In this document: piece after piece, positions 34,940 to 42,918 of the stretch
How positions within the stretch are numbered: position 1 is the stretch's first letter
Layout: the number at the start of each line of letters is the position of its first letter
Assembly: GCF_000971275.1 (NCBI RefSeq)
Contig: NZ_LAPV01000072.1
Location: 1 to 43,227, forward strand
Direction of reading: 5' to 3'
DNA length: 43,227 nucleotides
DNA from: Devosia psychrophila
GTDB lineage: Bacteria > Pseudomonadota > Alphaproteobacteria > Rhizobiales > Devosiaceae
Position numbers and translations under genes: made by a program
Notes under the pieces: generated by a model
The model's input: only the letters and a program-made list of their open reading frames with translations
Told to the model about the DNA's origin: nothing
The model's database searches: none

Positions 34940-35059
34940 GTCTTCCTGCCGCAATGTTTTCAGCAGGACATCATGCAAGTACCAGTAGTCTCGCAAATCT
35001 AAATGCGGCTTGCCTCTTCACGCGTGTCGAACGAGTACGTAATTTCTAGGTGATGCGCT

Positions 35060-36490
35060 ATGACGTTTGCTTCGGCGATATTCTTGTTTGGATATCTTCC
35101 TGTATTTTTTTCGATCTACTATATAACGCCGTTCAAATACAAATCCTACGTCATCGCCTTCGCCTCTTACCTGTTCTACGGTTGGTGGCGGTTGGACTTT
35201 CTGGCGCTGCTGCTAATCGTCACCTTCGGCAATTATTGGGTTGGTGGACGGATCGCGCACGCCTTCAGTCGCTCCAGTGCTAAAAACTGGCTCATTTTCG
35301 CTATCGTCGGCGACCTTTGCGTTCTTGGCTATTTCAAGTACTGGAATTTCTTTGTTGATAGCCTTGCGGACCTGTTGAACGACGGCAGACCGTTCTCGCT
35401 CCTGATAGGCGGGGTCATCCTGCCGATCGGGATCTCGTTCTATGTGTTTCAGGCCATCAGCTACGTTATCGACGTCTATCGCGCTGACGCACCGCCGGCT
35501 AAACGGCTGATCGATTTCGCAGCCTTTAAGGCTATGTTTCCTCAGCTGGTTGCCGGACCGGTCATCCGCTACAAGGACATCGAGGCCCAGTTCGAACATC
35601 GAACCCATTCCTGGGAGCTGTTCGGGCAGGGCGCACTCCGATTTTTCTCGGGTCTAGCCAAAAAGGTTCTGATCGCAGATTCGGTAGCGCCCATTGCCGA
35701 CGCCGTCTTCAGCGCTCCCTCGCCCACTTTTGCCGAGACCTGGATTGGTGCGCTGGCCTATTCGGTGCAGCTCTATTTTGACTTTTCCGCCTATTCCAGC
35801 ATGGCGGTAGGCCTTGCGATGATGATGGGGTTCCGCTTCATCGAGAATTTCAGGTTTCCCTATATTTCCAGCAGCATCACCGAATTCTGGCGGCGTTGGC
35901 ATATCAGTCTGTCGACCTGGCTGCGCGAATATCTCTACTTCTCGCTTGGCGGCAATCGGCTCGGCATTTACCGCACCTATATCAACCTGATGCTGACCAT
36001 GGTTTTGGGCGGGCTTTGGCATGGCGCCAACTGGACGTTCATTCTTTGGGGCCTACTGCACGGCGTCCTACTGGCAAGCGAGCGCGCTTTGGGCGTAACG
36101 GGCAAGGAAGGCTTTATCATCTGGCGATGGGTGCCAACCATGGTGTTCGTCATCCTTGGTTGGGTGCTGTTTCGTGCTCCCGACATGGGTGTGGCCGTTC
36201 AATATTATGCTGGGATGTTTGGGCATAACGGATTTGGCCTGCGTGACGCAATGGCGTGGCAGATTAGTTATTTCGGCTTGAGCATGCTGGTAATCGGCAT
36301 CGCGCTGGCGCTGACGGAGCCGTGGCTGAACCGGGTGTTTGGTATCGAAACGATCAGCGAACCGCTCAAGAAGGACAAGCTGGGACCGGTCCCCTTGCAC
36401 GGGGCAGTGGTAGTTTGCCTGCTCGGCGCCTTGGCCGTGGTCAAGCTCATGGCCGACAACGATTCCCCGTTCCTCTATTTTCAATTCTGA
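35060..36490 (+). CDS. algI: AlgI-type membrane-bound O-acyltransferase (MBOAT)
   Basis: 476 residues, strongly hydrophobic, with about ten membrane segments. It is the MBOAT that passes acetyl groups across the inner membrane for alginate acetylation. Motifs are YFKYWNFF (91-98), LPIGISFYVFQAISYVIDVY (121-140), FPQLVAGPVIRY (160-171), ITEFWRRWHISLSTWLREYL (273-292) and the catalytic-histidine region GGLWHGANWTFILWGLLHG (317-335; H321, H334). Its start is preceded by an AGG-type site. The start of algJ lies 1 bp after its stop, so the two are coupled. Similar MBOATs acetylate other polymers; the alginate assignment rests on context. Confidence 0.9.
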   Translation: MTFASAIFLFGYLPVFFSIYYITPFKYKSYVIAFASYLFYGWWRLDFLALLLIVTFGNYWVGGRIAHAFSRSSAKNWLIFAIVGDLCVLGYFKYWNFFVDSLADLLNDGRPFSLLIGGVILPIGISFYVFQAISYVIDVYRADAPPAKRLIDFAAFKAMFPQLVAGPVIRYKDIEAQFEHRTHSWELFGQGALRFFSGLAKKVLIADSVAPIADAVFSAPSPTFAETWIGALAYSVQLYFDFSAYSSMAVGLAMMMGFRFIENFRFPYISSSITEFWRRWHISLSTWLREYLYFSLGGNRLGIYRTYINLMLTMVLGGLWHGANWTFILWGLLHGVLLASERALGVTGKEGFIIWRWVPTMVFVILGWVLFRAPDMGVAVQYYAGMFGHNGFGLRDAMAWQISYFGLSMLVIGIALALTEPWLNRVFGIETISEPLKKDKLGPVPLHGAVVVCLLGALAVVKLMADNDSPFLYFQF

Positions 36491-36491
36491 G

Positions 36492-37601
36492 ATGATCATG
36501 ACCAATCTCGCGCGCTGGGTTCCGATCGCCTCAATGCTGCTCCTCATGGGATTGGGATTGTTCCTCATGGTGCAAGCACTGCGGGACGGCGCTTTCAGAC
36601 ATACAGCCCCGACCAGCATCGCCGAGGTCACCGATGGTGAGTGGACGCACGCCATCGAGGATGAGCTAGAGCGCAAAGTTCTGATCCGCGAGCCCGCCAT
36701 CCACCTCTTAAATGCCTTTGAGTATTGGCTATTCGGCGAGGCCCGAAGTGGCGCCCTGGCCGGCACCGACGGGTGGCTGTTTTCGCGGGAAGAGTTCGAG
36801 TGGAGCGCACAGTCCGACGGCAATCTCGAGGCGGCATTCGATGCCATAACGCGTGGGGTTTCGGGCTTGCACGAGCGCGGTATCAAAGTCGCGCTGGCCT
36901 TCGTGCCAGCCAAGTCCGACATATATCAGGACCAACTCGGACGATACGCCTTGCCCGAAACGGCGGCAGAACTCTATTCTCGGGTGCTACAAACTGCGGC
37001 GGCAACAGGCGCCGACTTCGTTCCCAATTTGTCGACCGACCTTCGAGCCGTGCGCAGTCAGACTGAAGTCTTCCTGCACACAGATACCCATTGGAGCGTC
37101 TTTGGCGCTGGTCGTGCCGCCGCCTCACTCTGCGCGCTCGGCGCTCCCGTGATCGAGAACAAGCTGACCTTCTCAACGAGCCTGCAGGCCGCCATCGCCC
37201 ATCGCGGGGATTTGCTCAACTTCCTTGAACTGGGAGGGTTCAGCTTTTTGATGCCGGTGCAAACAGATTTGATTGCGCCCGTCGTGGCGGCACGGGAGAT
37301 CGATGGCGCCGACCCGCTAGCATCGTTGTTCGGCTCGGAGCCAGCAGCGATCGACATCGGTTTGGTTGGCACCAGCTATAGCGCCAACCCACTCTGGTCA
37401 TTTGGTGATCAGATCAAGATTGCCTGCCAGAGCGACCTAGTGGCTTACGCCACCGATGGCGATGGTCCGTTCGAACCGATGAGGTCTTACTTAGAGACGA
37501 TCGCCAAACCTAATGCCGTGCTGCCAAAGCTCGTAATTTGGGAGATACCGGTCCGATATCTCGACGATTACAGCGGCCAAACGCTGTCGGCGCTGTTCTA
37601 G
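36492..37601 (+). CDS. algJ: AlgJ-type SGNH acetyltransferase
   Basis: 369 residues. An N-terminal hydrophobic helix (about 10-29) anchors or exports it to the periplasm. The AlgX/AlgJ SGNH domain (about 85-365) has GTDGWLF (91-97), the acid-histidine pair in LHTDTHWSVFGAGR (195-208; D198, H200) and the serine in LVGTSYSAN (291-299; S295). It lacks the C-terminal beta domain seen in the protein at 22940, which is why this one is called AlgJ and the other AlgX. It works with the adjacent AlgI in moving acetyl groups. A second in-frame ATG at 36498 could be the real start. Confidence 0.87.
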   Translation: MIMTNLARWVPIASMLLLMGLGLFLMVQALRDGAFRHTAPTSIAEVTDGEWTHAIEDELERKVLIREPAIHLLNAFEYWLFGEARSGALAGTDGWLFSREEFEWSAQSDGNLEAAFDAITRGVSGLHERGIKVALAFVPAKSDIYQDQLGRYALPETAAELYSRVLQTAAATGADFVPNLSTDLRAVRSQTEVFLHTDTHWSVFGAGRAAASLCALGAPVIENKLTFSTSLQAAIAHRGDLLNFLELGGFSFLMPVQTDLIAPVVAAREIDGADPLASLFGSEPAAIDIGLVGTSYSANPLWSFGDQIKIACQSDLVAYATDGDGPFEPMRSYLETIAKPNAVLPKLVIWEIPVRYLDDYSGQTLSALF

Positions 37602-37620
37602 GCGAACGGCTCAATTAACG

Positions 37621-37643
37621 GGCAGGGGCGATTAGCCTCTGCC
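37621..37643. terminator. bidirectional hairpin between algJ and the convergent small gene
   Basis: GGCAGGGGC-GATTA-GCCTCTGCC is a 9-bp stem with one G-U pair. It lies between the two convergent genes and could end transcription from both sides. Confidence 0.5.
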
Positions 37644-38032
37644 TAAGCGCGCCTCGAACGGGTTGAAACAGTGCGATCTGAGGTCAGCATGGGGGGCAAG
37701 AGCGCCCGCAAGATGCTCATCGGCACGGTCACCGTGAAGAAACCAGGAAGGTCGGCCCGTTCACGCATATACTGTTCGTGACCGCTATCCTCGTCACAAA
37801 CGGGCTTAGCGGCTGCAACGCTATCCTCAGCCAGACGCAGCACATCGAACATGCCGTCGTCGTCTGCGCCCGAATGCGAGAAAACCCAGCAATCGCCATT
37901 AAACGAAAACGTGATCTGCTCCTGGGAGGCGAAACGGGCGTTCAGATAGTCCGCATATTCAGCAGTGTTCCTATAAACCCTACACGTCGTCGGACAGAGA
38001 ACGTCTTGTCTGGCTGGGATATAATCAAACAT
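37643..38032 (-). CDS. small protein of unknown function
   Basis: 129 residues from the ATG at 38032, which has GGAGG 9 nt upstream. The frame extends to a TTG at 38050, but that codon lies inside the Shine-Dalgarno region and is rejected. There is no signal peptide or transmembrane helix. The first half (RVYRNTAEYADYLNARF, then ITFSFNGDCWVFSHSGADDD) looks like a compact soluble domain. I do not recognise the family. It is convergent with algJ and divergent from the secretion genes. A regulatory or accessory role is possible but unsupported. Confidence 0.65.
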   Translation of the reverse strand: MFDYIPARQDVLCPTTCRVYRNTAEYADYLNARFASQEQITFSFNGDCWVFSHSGADDDGMFDVLRLAEDSVAAAKPVCDEDSGHEQYMRERADLPGFFTVTVPMSILRALLPPMLTSDRTVSTRSRRA

Positions 38033-38349
38033 CGCTTTCGTCCTCCGCAATGACCAACACGGGTCGACATTGGTTTAGCTTAAGCACCGATTATGTTAAC
38101 ATTGGGTGAAGACGCAGGCTTTGGACTCGGCTAGTCTTATGTCGTTGCCTCATTTGACAAATTGAATAAGTGTGAGCGTCAACCAGCACCCCCAGTTGAC
38201 GCTTGTCTAATGTCATCTTTGGTTGTCTGTCTGGAAAAGCGTAGTAGCATTCCGCGTGATTGCCACCTTCAGACCCTGGCCGAAATCACCCAGCTCGCGC
38301 GTCCGCGTTGCGTCGGTTTACTCTATCACTAGCTATTTCGAGGTTATCC
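38033..38349. promoter_or_regulatory. divergent promoter region with 9-bp inverted repeat, upstream of secretion genes
   Basis: The region separates the small unknown gene from the ABC transporter. It contains an exact inverted repeat AGCGTCAAC (38175-38183) / GTTGACGCT (38195-38203) with an 11-nt spacer. The right arm contains TTGACG, a good -35 hexamer, but I see no matching -10. An operator or hairpin is plausible. Confidence 0.45.
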
Positions 38350-40179
38350 TTGAACAACAACTGGCATCAAAATACGGTTAGCATGATCGAAGGTTTTTTT
38401 GCTCGCCACATGGCGCGCTGGGTCGAGCGTCGTAGTTTTGAAAGAGTTGACCTTCCGATGGATAAGGCTGACACCTTTGCCGCCGCACTCGGGATATATC
38501 GCCGAATTATCGTCGTTACTCTGATATTTAGCGCAGCAATCAACATATTGCTGTTTGTCGGGCCGCTCTACATGCTCCAGGTCTATGACCGAGTGCTGCA
38601 GAGCCGTAATGAGACCACACTTGTGCTTTTGACCGTGATCGCGGTCGCCATGCTGATCATGCATGCCCTGCTCGAATTCCTGCGCTCCCGAGTTTTGGTT
38701 CGCACCGGCTACCAGTTGGACGAAGCACTATCGGGCCCGCTCTTCAGCCGGGTGGTCAAGCTGTCGCTGGCAAATCCAGGCGGCGGCTCGCAAGCCGCCT
38801 TGGGTGACGTGGCCAGGCTGCGCGACTTTTTGACGGGCAACGGTCTGACCGCAATGTGTGACGTCCCCTGGGTACCGATGTTTCTCTTTGTCTGTTTCAT
38901 GTTCCATCCCCTAATTGGCCTCGTAGCCCTGGTAGGGGCATCGGTGGTGCTGGCCCTGGCATTCCTCACGGAAGTGGCAACCAAGAAGTCGCTCGACAAT
39001 GCCCAGAACGCCAATCAGGCGGCCCAGCAATTTGCCTCGACCACGCTGCAGAATGCCGAGGTCATCCGGGCATTGGGCATGGAGCAGCCCTTGCGCAACC
39101 GTTGGCTCGGCAAGCACGGCCTCATGATGTCGCTGCAGGCCACCGCCAGTGATCGGGCTGGCGTCATCGCGTCCATTTCCAAATTCGTCCGCGCCGCTCT
39201 CCAGATCGCCATTCTGGGCGTCGGGGCCTATTTGGCGCTTGAAGGCGAGATCACTGCCGGTCTTATGATCGCAGCCTCAATCATGATGGGCAGGGCCCTC
39301 TCTCCGGTTGATCAACTGGTCGGCAACTGGAAGAGCTTTGTTGGCGCCAGGCAGGCCTATGGTCGGCTCAAGGCGGTGTTCGCCCAGGTGCCTGCTGATA
39401 TGGAGCGGACCGACTTGCCGCGCCCCTTGGGCCAGATCGATGTCGAGCAGTTGGCCACTGTGATCCCCGGAACGAGGACGCCGGTGCTGCAAGGCATTAG
39501 CTTTACCATCAAGCCAGGAGAGGCCGTTGCAATCTTCGGGCCGAGCGGCGCGGGCAAGTCCAGCTTGGTGCGGACCCTGGTGGGCGTTTGGGCCACGGCC
39601 CAGGGCAGCGTCCGGCTTGATGGCTCTGAAATCGGCCACTGGAATGCCGAGAAGCTGGGCCAGCATATCGGCTATCTCCCCCAGGACGTCGAGCTATTCG
39701 CCGGAACGATTGCCGAAAATATCGGACGCTTCCAAAATGCTGGCAGCGCTGAGGTATTATCGGCGGCCATGCGGGCGGGCGTACATGAGATGATCCAAAA
39801 ATTGCCGCAGGGATACGAAACCCAGATCGGCGTGGGCGGCAGACAGCTTTCCGGCGGACAGCGTCAGCGCGTCGGGCTTGCTCGAGCCCTGTTCAACAAT
39901 CCTGCCATCGTCGTCCTCGATGAACCCAACGCCAACCTGGATTCGGATGGCGAGACGGCATTGATGCAGGTGCTCGCCAACCTGAAGAAGGAAGGAACCA
40001 CCGTGATCTTTGTCAGCCACAAGATGAATCTTGTGAACCTTTCGGACAAGACGATCATCCTGCGCGAAGGCCGTCTGCAGCGAATGGTGCCAACCCGCGA
40101 GATCGTGCGGCCGGCAGTCACGGTCAACAGTGCCGCACGGGTTGTGGCAGTCTCCGCATCATCGCAACTGTCGGCCTGA
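38350..40179 (+). CDS. type I secretion ABC transporter (PrtD-type)
   Basis: 609 residues from the TTG at 38350, which has GAGG 6 nt upstream. An ATG at 38383 is the alternative, without a clear ribosome-binding site. A membrane domain of about six helices (about 50-330) precedes the ATPase domain, with Walker A GPSGAGKSS (397-405), signature LSGGQRQR (500-507) and Walker B IVVLDEPNANLD (519-530). There is no N-terminal C39 peptidase domain, as in PrtD/AprD/HlyB-like exporters of RTX proteins. It should move unfolded RTX proteins from the cytosol with the adjacent fusion protein and an outer-membrane TolC, which is not in this window. Likely cargo: the RTX lyase at 9769 and the RTX esterase at 31340. 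Confidence 0.9.
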   Translation: MNNNWHQNTVSMIEGFFARHMARWVERRSFERVDLPMDKADTFAAALGIYRRIIVVTLIFSAAINILLFVGPLYMLQVYDRVLQSRNETTLVLLTVIAVAMLIMHALLEFLRSRVLVRTGYQLDEALSGPLFSRVVKLSLANPGGGSQAALGDVARLRDFLTGNGLTAMCDVPWVPMFLFVCFMFHPLIGLVALVGASVVLALAFLTEVATKKSLDNAQNANQAAQQFASTTLQNAEVIRALGMEQPLRNRWLGKHGLMMSLQATASDRAGVIASISKFVRAALQIAILGVGAYLALEGEITAGLMIAASIMMGRALSPVDQLVGNWKSFVGARQAYGRLKAVFAQVPADMERTDLPRPLGQIDVEQLATVIPGTRTPVLQGISFTIKPGEAVAIFGPSGAGKSSLVRTLVGVWATAQGSVRLDGSEIGHWNAEKLGQHIGYLPQDVELFAGTIAENIGRFQNAGSAEVLSAAMRAGVHEMIQKLPQGYETQIGVGGRQLSGGQRQRVGLARALFNNPAIVVLDEPNANLDSDGETALMQVLANLKKEGTTVIFVSHKMNLVNLSDKTIILREGRLQRMVPTREIVRPAVTVNSAARVVAVSASSQLSA

Positions 40180-40180
40180 C

Positions 40181-41485
40181 ATGGTCACCACCAAGCCGAC
40201 GCCCTATTCAGCGACGCCCTACATCCTGTCCGGATTCGTCGCGATCTTCGTCACGTTCGGCATCTTTGGCGTTTGGGCGGCAACGGCACCCCTCGATAGC
40301 GCCATCGTGGCTCCAGGTATCGTAGCGGTCGAATCCAACCGCAAACTTATCCAGCATCTCGAAGGTGGCATTGTCGCTGAAATCATGGTGCGCGAAGGAG
40401 AGCATGTCGAAGCCCAGCAGGTCTTGGTTCGTCTGCTGCCGGTGCAGGCCGATGCCAATAGCGCCATGCTGCAGTCACGACTGACCACTTTGTTCGCGAC
40501 TCAGATGCGCTTGGAAAGCGAGCGCGCCGCTCTGGTCGAGCCGGTTTTTGGTGAAGCCAGCACCATGATCGATCCATCCGGCTGGCCCGCAGCAATCAAG
40601 ACCCAACAAGAGATCTTCCTTGAGCGACGGGCCATACGCGACAGTAAGATCAGCATCCTGCGCTCGCGTATCGAGCAGTTCGAACAGCAGATCACCGGAC
40701 TGACCGTGCAGCACGATGCCGTTCTCGAACAGAAGCTTTCGCTCGAAGATGAAATCGCGCGCCTCAAAAGCGGGCAGAGCAGCGGCGTGGTGAGTGCAAA
40801 CCAGATCACCGCCATGGAACGCGATGGCGCAGCTCTTGCGGGCGGCTATGGACAACTGCTGGCCCAACTGGCCCAGGCTCGGCAGAGCATTATCGAGACC
40901 GAACTGCAGATCGTCCAAATTACGCAAGAATATCAAGAAGATGCCGCAGTCGAGTTAAAAGATACGGTCACCGAGATCAATGAGCTCTCCGAGCGGTTGA
41001 CAGTGGCCGAGGACGTTCGCGATCGCACCCTTATCCGGGCGCCCCAAAGTGGTGTCGTGCAGAACATAAAGTTGCATACGGCCGGTGGCGTGCTCCGCCC
41101 CGCCGAGACCATTATGGAAATTGTCCCTCAAGACGAACAGTTGATTATCAGCGCCCGTATCCGGCCGCTCGACATCGACAGCGTTGCGCCGGGCCAAATG
41201 TCCGAAGTCAAATTTCCGGCCTTTTCTAATCGTTCCATGCCCACCATCATGGGCACGGTGGATGTGGTGTCGGCCGACCTGATCTATCCCGAGCCGGGCA
41301 GGGGTGACCCTTATTACGAGGCCAGGATCAGTGTTGCCGACGTCGATGTTCCCGACCTGATCAAGGGGCGCCTGCTGCCAGGCATGCCGGCCGATGCGAT
41401 GATCATAACCGGCGAGCGCACGTTGATGGACTATCTGGTTAAGCCAATTTCGGATTCGCTCGACAAGAGTATGCGCGAACAATAG
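40181..41485 (+). CDS. type I secretion membrane-fusion protein (HlyD/PrtE family)
   Basis: 434 residues, with ATG 1 bp after the transporter stop; the frame from 40130 would overlap that gene by 50 bp and adds no domain. A single transmembrane helix (14-36) is followed by half of a lipoyl-like domain (LIQHLEGGIVAEIMVREGEH, 56-75), a long coiled-coil hairpin (about 90-280), the second lipoyl half (APQSGVVQNIKLHTAGGV) and a beta-barrel domain. It bridges the ABC transporter and the TolC channel in the periplasm. It forms a two-gene operon with the transporter. Confidence 0.92.
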   Translation: MVTTKPTPYSATPYILSGFVAIFVTFGIFGVWAATAPLDSAIVAPGIVAVESNRKLIQHLEGGIVAEIMVREGEHVEAQQVLVRLLPVQADANSAMLQSRLTTLFATQMRLESERAALVEPVFGEASTMIDPSGWPAAIKTQQEIFLERRAIRDSKISILRSRIEQFEQQITGLTVQHDAVLEQKLSLEDEIARLKSGQSSGVVSANQITAMERDGAALAGGYGQLLAQLAQARQSIIETELQIVQITQEYQEDAAVELKDTVTEINELSERLTVAEDVRDRTLIRAPQSGVVQNIKLHTAGGVLRPAETIMEIVPQDEQLIISARIRPLDIDSVAPGQMSEVKFPAFSNRSMPTIMGTVDVVSADLIYPEPGRGDPYYEARISVADVDVPDLIKGRLLPGMPADAMIITGERTLMDYLVKPISDSLDKSMREQ

Positions 41486-41824
41486 CCACTGGCGAGGGCT
41501 AGGCGGTCTGGCTCTTTCGGGTCGTTCAAGTTTTTGATCGACGCCGCGCGGAGCCGACGACGATTTATCACCACAGTGAGGACTGCCTTGCGCTCGGGCG
41601 CTCGGAGTTGGTGATTTTGAGCAACCTGGCGATTACAAGCTGTCAGCCTTGCTACTTGCGCCGCGTTCTATTGACGAGAGAGAAAGGTAGCGTCAGCACC
41701 CAACCGCCCCGAACGCACAGCAATTTGTCGGAGAGCTCGACCCACCGAACATCGCGCTCGGGAAACAATGACTGGAGGAGTTCAAACAGAGTTGCCACCA
41801 CGACAGCAACGATGACGCCGATAG
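41486..41824. other. gap without a recognisable gene after the secretion operon
   Basis: The 339 bp hold short unmatched frames only. No terminator-like hairpin for the secretion operon stands out. The following relics suggest that it is the start of a decayed segment. Confidence 0.35.
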
Positions 41825-41998
41825 CTGAGCGACGTGGAAACACCCGTGCTGGTGCTTCATAGAACTTACTTCGATCCGGACGATCAGGTCATCGTACACA
41901 CCGAGCTCTTCTGCCGCCCCGAGCGGTATCAGCAGGTCGTGGACTTCATTCACGAACCGGCAGCAGCGCCTGATGCGTCGATGTCCGCGACCCCCTAA
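41825..41998 (+). pseudogene. GntR-type regulator UTRA-domain relic
   Basis: A frame opening after a stop at 41822 and ending with TAA at 41996 reads TPVLVLHRTYFDPDDQVIV, then [19 protein letters not shown]. This resembles the end of the UTRA ligand-binding domain of GntR/HutC regulators (PVLxxxRTYFDxxGxPV...RxDRYQ). The winged-helix DNA-binding half is missing. The last bases overlap the stop of the dehydrogenase relic on the other strand, so the two were probably convergent neighbours originally. Confidence 0.45.
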
Positions 41999-42404
41999 GC
42001 AACCCGGCCGTGTGAGATGGTCCGACCAGCTGTGGCCGTGCTGACATTTTCGAACATCGCCTGTAGCTCCGGCAGCACGATGTCCGCGATCCACCAGCGA
42101 TATGGGGGGAGATAATCACATTGGACAGGTCACTCAACGCGTCCAGCGGCCGTGGCTCAGGCCACTGCACGTCCAGTCCAGCACCTGCAAGGCGACCAGA
42201 AAGCAGACTGTTGACTAGTGCCTCGTGATTGACCAGCCCACCTCGGGCGGTGTTAATGAAATAGGCGCCCGGCTTCATCAGGTCAAATTCGGTTGGACCC
42301 ATCACCAGCGCCACCCACCTGGGACGTGGATCGATACAAAGTCCGCTTCCGCCAGCAATTCGGCCAGGGTCACGTATTTGAGGTTCTGCGCCACCTCAAT
42401 CGTC
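41995..42404 (-). pseudogene. D-2-hydroxyacid dehydrogenase relic, frameshifted
   Basis: Three minus-strand segments rebuild the NAD-binding part of a D-isomer 2-hydroxyacid dehydrogenase: [19 protein letters not shown] (about 42390-42325), then [19 protein letters not shown] and AGAGLDVQ...[12 protein letters not shown] (about 42300-42095), then a tail [19 protein letters not shown] to the TAG at 41995. Frameshifts lie near 42320 and 42090. The N-terminal third is missing where thioredoxin sequence begins (about 42405). Catalytic Arg is lost with the break or changed; the protein cannot be made whole. Confidence 0.7.
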
Positions 42405-42581
42405 GGTGGCAGAAGATCGTCAAGCTCAACGTCGACGAGAATTGTCCCACCCTGAAAGCTACGGCGTCCGCTCCGTCCCGACGATGATGCTTTTCAAGGG
42501 CAGGCAGGCGGTGGACGTCAAGATCGGCGCGGGGACGCCAAGGCCGCCATCGCTGACTGGCTGGAACGCCACGCCGCTTGA
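42405..42581 (+). pseudogene. thioredoxin C-terminal relic, two frameshifts
   Basis: Three frames in series give KIVKLNVDEN, then ESYGVRSVPTMMLFKGRQAV with DVKIGA, then GDAKAAIADWLERHAA and a TGA at 42579. Together they are the second half of a thioredoxin, including the cis-proline loop (SVPT). The CGPC active site lies in the missing N-terminal half. The fragment abuts the dehydrogenase relic on the other strand. Confidence 0.65.
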
Positions 42582-42651
42582 TGCGCGTTGACGTTGCCCC
42601 CGGCCTCTAATCCAGTTTGAAGTAGGCTCTGGCCCCTAGAAAGGACCAGAG

Positions 42652-42918
42652 ATGAAGCGCAGCAGGTTTACCGAAGACCAGATCATCGGGATTTTAAAAG
42701 AGCACGAGGCGGGTGTTCCAGTCGCCGATCTGTGCCGCAAGCATGGTGTGAGCAACGCCAGCGTGTACAAATGGAAAGCCAAGTATGGCGGCATGGACGT
42801 TAGCGAGGCTCGCAAGCTTAGGGCGCTCGAGGATGAGAATGCCAAGCTCAAGCGGCTGCTGGCCGATGCGATGCTGGACAACTCGGCGTTGAAAGACCTG
42901 CTCGGAAAAAAATGGTAA
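42652..42918 (+). CDS. IS3-family transposase OrfA
   Basis: 88 residues, the usual OrfA length. It starts MKRSRFTEDQIIGILKEHEA, the classic HTH_Tnp_1 opening, continues with GVPVADLCRKHGVSNASVYK as the helix-turn-helix, and ends in a leucine-zipper-like stretch (LRALEDENAKLKRLLADAML). AAGGA-type ribosome-binding sequence precedes the ATG. It ends KKW-stop inside an A7 run shared with orfB. Confidence 0.92.
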   Translation: MKRSRFTEDQIIGILKEHEAGVPVADLCRKHGVSNASVYKWKAKYGGMDVSEARKLRALEDENAKLKRLLADAMLDNSALKDLLGKKW

